From an uncultured Collinsella sp. (GTDB taxonomy: Bacteria > Actinomycetota > Coriobacteriia > Coriobacteriales > Coriobacteriaceae): 8,618 nt of DNA. Within the stretch, counting starts at the first letter, position 1; each line of letters starts with the position of its first letter. The position numbers were made by a program, and so were the translations under genes. Where the stretch lies: contig CABURR010000071.1 of NCBI GenBank assembly GCA_902493985.1, positions 1 to 8,618 on the forward strand, read 5' to 3'. Below, piece after piece: positions 5,419-8,618 of this stretch. Under the pieces are notes generated by a model. That model worked only from the letters and a program-made list of their open reading frames with translations. It ran no database searches and was not told the origin of the DNA.

Positions 5419-6222
5419 ATGGCCCAAGCCACCAACCGCGCTTTTGCCGACGAACGCCGTACCGCCATTATGGAAATGCTCGATCATAATGCCTCGGTGC
5501 AGGTAGCAGAAATCGCCCAGACCTTTGGCGTGTCCTCCGTCACCGCCCGCGCCGACCTGGACGCGCTCGCCGAAGCAGGCAAGCTGCGCCGCACGCACGG
5601 CGGTGCCGTATCACTCCACAAACGTCTGACCGTCTCCACGCAGGATCGCCGCATCAATGTCAACGTCGCCGCCAAGCAGGCCATCGCGCAAAGCGCCATC
5701 GAGCTCGTCAATGACGGCGACACGCTGCTCGTCGACTCGGGCACCACGGCGCTCGAGTTCGTCCGGCTCCTCGATCAGCGCGACGGTATCACCGTCATCA
5801 CGGCCGACATTACCATTGCCGATTACATCGACGAGAGCATGCCCTCAGTCGATGTCGTCATGCTGGGCGGGGCGCTGCGCAAAGGCCATCGTTATTTGTA
5901 CGGACCGCTCACTATGCAGGCGCTCCAAATGGTCCATGCCGATCTGGCCGTCATGTGCCCCGGCGCCTTTGTCCCCAGCTGCGGCTTTACGACCGACTTT
6001 CCCCAGATGGCCGAGACCAAAACGGCTATGATCGCCGCGGCCCATCAAAGCGTCGCCCTCATGGACGCCAGCAAGGTTAACGGACGCGGCATGTACCGCT
6101 TTGCCGAGCTTGCCGATGTCGACTCCATCGTGATGGACCGTGACCCCGACCATGCCGTCGCCACCTCGATCGCCGAGGCCACTGACAGCTCACGTCCAGC
6201 CCTCGTCATCGCCGGCGCTTAA
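5419..6222 (+). CDS. DeoR-family sugar-phosphate-responsive transcriptional repressor
   Basis: This 267-residue DNA-binding regulator has an N-terminal winged helix-turn-helix at about residues 10-62: DERRTAIMEML, then EIAQTFGVSSVTARADL as the helix-turn-helix, then the wing RRTHGGAV. The C-terminal DeoRC domain (about 75-240) binds a phosphorylated sugar. Its conserved points are DSGTT (106-110), VITAD (126-130), LGGALRK (149-155) and AETKTAM (198-204). ATG 5419 is preferred because GGAG (5410-5413) is well spaced and family homology begins right after it. An in-frame ATG at 5362 would add 19 AT-rich codons without a good ribosome site and remains possible. The gene is divergent from the aldolase, which suggests repression relieved by a pathway sugar phosphate. 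The exact effector cannot be told from sequence. Confidence 0.9.
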   Translation: MAQATNRAFADERRTAIMEMLDHNASVQVAEIAQTFGVSSVTARADLDALAEAGKLRRTHGGAVSLHKRLTVSTQDRRINVNVAAKQAIAQSAIELVNDGDTLLVDSGTTALEFVRLLDQRDGITVITADITIADYIDESMPSVDVVMLGGALRKGHRYLYGPLTMQALQMVHADLAVMCPGAFVPSCGFTTDFPQMAETKTAMIAAAHQSVALMDASKVNGRGMYRFAELADVDSIVMDRDPDHAVATSIAEATDSSRPALVIAGA

Positions 6223-6227
6223 ACAAA

Positions 6228-6258
6228 AACCACCACAAAGGTCTCCTTTGTGGTGGTT
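6228..6258 (-). terminator. Intrinsic terminator of the flavodiiron gene
   Basis: Fourteen bases (6228-6241) pair perfectly with 6245-6258 around a 3-base loop. On the minus strand the stem runs into TTTTTGTTT, an intrinsic terminator tail about 25 bases after the flavodiiron stop codon at 6282. On the plus strand only two T residues follow the stem, so it should stop transcription of the DeoR gene poorly. The minus-strand tail overlaps the DeoR gene's TAA. Confidence 0.85.
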
Positions 6259-6281
6259 GAGCATCAGAAGTGAATGTGTCG

Positions 6282-7442
6282 CTACTTGGACAGCTCGTCG
6301 GCGAGAACCTCGATCTGAGCGCGCGAGGCGTCGTTGAGCGAGCCCAGCACGGTCACCTTGTTCTGCGCCAGGGTGATGTCCTTCATGCCCTCGAGCTCCT
6401 TGGTCATAACCTTGGCAGCGGTGGGCGCCCAGGAGCCGGCCTCAACGAGCGCCACCGTACGGTTCTGATAGGCGTGCTCGGCAAGCGTGTGGATAAAGGT
6501 GCTCATGAACGGGAAGATCTCGCCCTGATAGGTGATGGAAGCGAGCACCAGACGGTCGTAGCGGAACGCATCCTCAACGGCCTCGGCCATGTCGTCGCGA
6601 GCCAGGTCAAAGACGGAGACCTTCTGGCCGCGAGCATCAAGCGCTGCGGCGAGCTCCTCGACGGCAGCCTTCAGATGGCCATACACGCTCGCATAGGCGA
6701 TCGTGATGCCCTCGTCCTCGGGCTGATAACTCGACCAGGTGTTATAGGTGTCGAGGTAATAGCCCAGGTTCTCGGTCAGTACGGGGCCGTGGAGCGGACA
6801 GATGATCTGGATATCCAGATCGGCGGCCTTCTTGAGCACGGTCTGCACGAATTTGCCGAACTTACCGACGATGCCAAAGTAGTAGCGGCGCGCTTCGCAA
6901 GCCCAGCCTTCCGGGTCCTCGATGTCGTTGGCGCCGAACTTGCCAAAGCCGTCGGCACTAAAAAGCACCTTGTCGGTGGACTCGTAGGAGAAGAGCACCT
7001 CGGGCCAGTGAACGTTGGGGGCGCCGATAAAGGTCAGGCTGTGGCCGCCCAGATCGAGCACATCGCCCTCTTTGACGACCATTTTGCGCTCGGGGAAGTC
7101 GGTGCCAAAGTAGTTGACCATCATGCGGAAAGCACCCATGCTGGCCACGATCTGCGCCTGGGGATAGCGCTCCATAAAGGCAGCGATACCGGCGGAGTGA
7201 TCGGGCTCCATGTGATGGACGACCAGGTAGTCGGGCGTACGGCCATCGAGCACGGCCTCGAGGTTGCCGAGCCACTCGTCAACAAAACCGCCGTCGACTG
7301 AATCGGCGACAGCGATTTTATCGCCCAAGATAACGTAGCTGTTGTATGCCATACCGTTCTCGGACACGTCGTACTGGCCCTCGAACAGGTCAATGTCGTG
7401 ATCGTCGACACCGATGTAGCGGATATCCTTGGTGATCTCCAT
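6282..7442 (-). CDS. Class A flavodiiron protein (FprA-like O2/NO reductase)
   Basis: This 386-residue cytosolic enzyme belongs to a family that reduces O2 to water and/or NO to N2O, protecting anaerobes. Residues 1-240 form the beta-lactamase-like diiron domain. Every iron ligand is visible: His77, Glu79, Asp81 and His82 in HHMEPDH, His145 in NVHWPE, Asp164 in SADGFGKFG and His218 in PLHGP. Residues 245-386 form a flavodoxin-like FMN domain, with FMN loops near YASVYGH (250-256), ITYQGEIFPFM (303-313) and GSWAP (336-340). There is no C-terminal rubredoxin or flavin-reductase domain, so electrons must come from a separate rubredoxin or similar donor. ATG 7442 is chosen because AGGAGG (7451-7456) precedes it; the 14 upstream in-frame codons have no support. 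The gene follows a LacI-type regulator on the same strand after 129 bases and has its own promoter and terminator. Confidence 0.94.
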   Translation of the reverse strand: MEITKDIRYIGVDDHDIDLFEGQYDVSENGMAYNSYVILGDKIAVADSVDGGFVDEWLGNLEAVLDGRTPDYLVVHHMEPDHSAGIAAFMERYPQAQIVASMGAFRMMVNYFGTDFPERKMVVKEGDVLDLGGHSLTFIGAPNVHWPEVLFSYESTDKVLFSADGFGKFGANDIEDPEGWACEARRYYFGIVGKFGKFVQTVLKKAADLDIQIICPLHGPVLTENLGYYLDTYNTWSSYQPEDEGITIAYASVYGHLKAAVEELAAALDARGQKVSVFDLARDDMAEAVEDAFRYDRLVLASITYQGEIFPFMSTFIHTLAEHAYQNRTVALVEAGSWAPTAAKVMTKELEGMKDITLAQNKVTVLGSLNDASRAQIEVLADELSK

Positions 7443-7479
7443 CAGGCAAAGCCTCCTAGATAGACAAAAGAACCCGTCT

Positions 7480-7517
7480 ATCATAACACTCGGCAGTATC
7501 CCAGCTGTTATCTGCCG
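7480..7517 (-). promoter_or_regulatory. Flavodiiron gene promoter with extended -10 and operator-like dyad
   Basis: On the minus strand TGTTATGAT (plus positions 7480-7488) is an extended -10 box. A start about seven bases on would give a leader of roughly 30 bases before the ATG at 7442. No -35 match is seen. Instead a 6-bp dyad, CGGCAG (7491-7496) and CTGCCG (7512-7517), separated by 15 bases, covers the -35 zone. This looks like a regulator site. The regulator is unknown. Confidence 0.45.
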
Positions 7518-7571
7518 GCATCCATACCGATTGTTATTGAAATACGATAAATCGCCGTTTACCTGCGCAAA

Positions 7572-8603
7572 CTATGAGTGTGGTATCGCCGTGCTATGTC
7601 GAATAATGAGCTGGCCGGGAATACGGATGGCAACGGTTTTGCCCGCCGTACCCGCCTCGGGAACCGCATGCTCGAATACCTCGCGTCCGCGCTGATGTAG
7701 ATCGAATCGCACGGTCGTGAGCTCGTTGTGTGCCACAAAATCATCGAGCGAATCGTCGACGCCGACCACGCTTACGTCCTCGGGCACGCGCAAGCCGCTA
7801 TCGCGCAGCGCTGCAATGGCGCCGTTTGCCATCTGGTCGTTTGCCGCGTAAATCGCCGTCATGGTGTGATCGTGCTCGGCCAGGTACCTGCCGGCCTCGT
7901 AACCGCTGTTAGCAGACCAGTCACCCTCGAGCGGCTCTACCGGCTCGATGTGTTTACGCTCGAGCGCATCCTGCCAGCCGGCGCGACGAAATTGCTCGTC
8001 GACCGAGAACGACGGGCCGCCGATAAAGCGAATCTGCTCGTGTCCCAGCTCAAACAGATGATCCATGAGCAGCAGCGAGCAGCCGTAATGATCGGAGTCG
8101 ACTGTGGTCACCCGCGGGTGCGCATACATGGTAACGATGACCGTGCCAATACCCGGCAACGGATCGAACGTCTCAAAATCGGGCGCCATACGGCTCATGC
8201 CGATAATGATGCCGTCCACGGGCAGCGCTGCCATACGACGCGTTGCCTCGGCAAGCGAAAACTCCTCGGTCTTGGACATCTCGACCAGCGTGATGGCGCA
8301 ATTATGCTCGCGAGCAGCGCTGGCGATGCCGTCGATCATTGAGAGGTTGCCAAACTTGGTGACATCGTTGACGCACAGACCGACCGAATGGTAGCGGCCG
8401 TCGCGCAGCGAGCGACCGGCATAACTCGGACGAAAGCCGAGCTCTTGCATAGCGGCCTGCACGCGCTGGCGCGTCTGCTCGTTAACGTTGGGCAAGCCGT
8501 TGGCGACGCGCGAAACCGTCTGCTGCGAAACGCCAGCAGCGCGGGCGACGTCGGCCATGGAGACCGGACGCGTACCTGTATCGTTGGACGGGCGCCTTGC
8601 CAC
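7572..8603 (-). CDS. LacI-family transcriptional regulator
   Basis: This is a 343-residue DNA-binding repressor (or activator) of sugar-related genes. Residues 15-36 form the helix-turn-helix (MADVARAAGVSQQTVSRVANG). The hinge region AGRSL (62-66) keeps the Leu that enters the minor groove in LacI and PurR. Residues 72-340 form the periplasmic-binding-protein-like effector domain, with VDSDHYG (168-174), NDQMANGA (255-262) and VPEDVSVVGVDDS (273-285) in the expected order. It ends in HSTAIPHS, like the family's usual tail. The start is GTG 8603, with GAAGGTGAT upstream, only 15 bases from the window edge. The length is normal for the family. The target genes and sugar cannot be assigned. The downstream flavodiiron gene is an unlikely classical target, and genes beyond the right edge are better candidates. 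Confidence 0.92.
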   Translation of the reverse strand: MARRPSNDTGTRPVSMADVARAAGVSQQTVSRVANGLPNVNEQTRQRVQAAMQELGFRPSYAGRSLRDGRYHSVGLCVNDVTKFGNLSMIDGIASAAREHNCAITLVEMSKTEEFSLAEATRRMAALPVDGIIIGMSRMAPDFETFDPLPGIGTVIVTMYAHPRVTTVDSDHYGCSLLLMDHLFELGHEQIRFIGGPSFSVDEQFRRAGWQDALERKHIEPVEPLEGDWSANSGYEAGRYLAEHDHTMTAIYAANDQMANGAIAALRDSGLRVPEDVSVVGVDDSLDDFVAHNELTTVRFDLHQRGREVFEHAVPEAGTAGKTVAIRIPGQLIIRHSTAIPHS

Positions 8604-8618
8604 AGGATCACCTTCACC

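Noticed and set aside
6270..7301. A 343-codon plus-strand frame opposite the flavodiiron gene
   Set aside because: It is antisense to a complete flavodiiron protein and has no motifs of its own.
7728..8342. A 204-codon plus-strand frame opposite the LacI-type gene
   Set aside because: It is antisense to a full-length LacI-family protein with helix-turn-helix and effector-domain motifs.

Overview
The window is high-GC DNA (around 60% by eye). Its compact, AT-poor genes and mix of GTG, TTG and ATG starts fit an anaerobic gut actinobacterium. Collinsella or another member of the Coriobacteriia is my best guess, inferred from gene style rather than from any marker gene. There is no rRNA, tRNA, CRISPR array or recognisable transposase.

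Region 1 (1-2386, minus strand) holds an ABC transporter pair. A MacB/BceA-type ATPase gene overlaps by 11 bases the start of an FtsX-fold permease gene. The permease runs off the left edge of the window after 537 codons without a stop. Its seven membrane segments followed by a long extracellular domain match the BceB type, which works in antimicrobial-peptide resistance or sensing.

Region 2 (2387-3521, plus strand) holds a divergently transcribed TTG-start gene that fuses two DNA-fidelity enzymes in one polypeptide. The N-terminal half is a MutT-like NUDIX hydrolase. The C-terminal half is a Vsr-type very-short-patch-repair endonuclease, and a basic linker joins them. This is the most unusual gene in the window.

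Region 3 (3522-4226) has little clear coding content. It holds a weak terminator candidate, one doubtful 69-residue reading frame, and a striking 125-bp palindromic element. The element has 29-bp perfect outer arms around an inner bidirectional terminator.

Region 4 (4227-6222) is a divergent pair: a class II ketose-bisphosphate aldolase (minus) and a DeoR-family sugar-phosphate-responsive repressor (plus). A 12-bp exact repeat sits just upstream of a -10-like box in each of the two opposing promoters, so the repressor probably controls both genes.

Region 5 (6228-8603, minus strand) holds a LacI-family regulator followed by a class A flavodiiron protein (O2/NO reductase). The flavodiiron gene has its own extended -10 promoter with a dyad over the -35 position. 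It ends at a strong hairpin terminator that backs onto the end of the DeoR gene.

Taken together this is mostly housekeeping and stress-response chromosome: envelope or peptide defence, mutation avoidance, sugar catabolism and its control, and oxygen/NO detoxification in an anaerobe.
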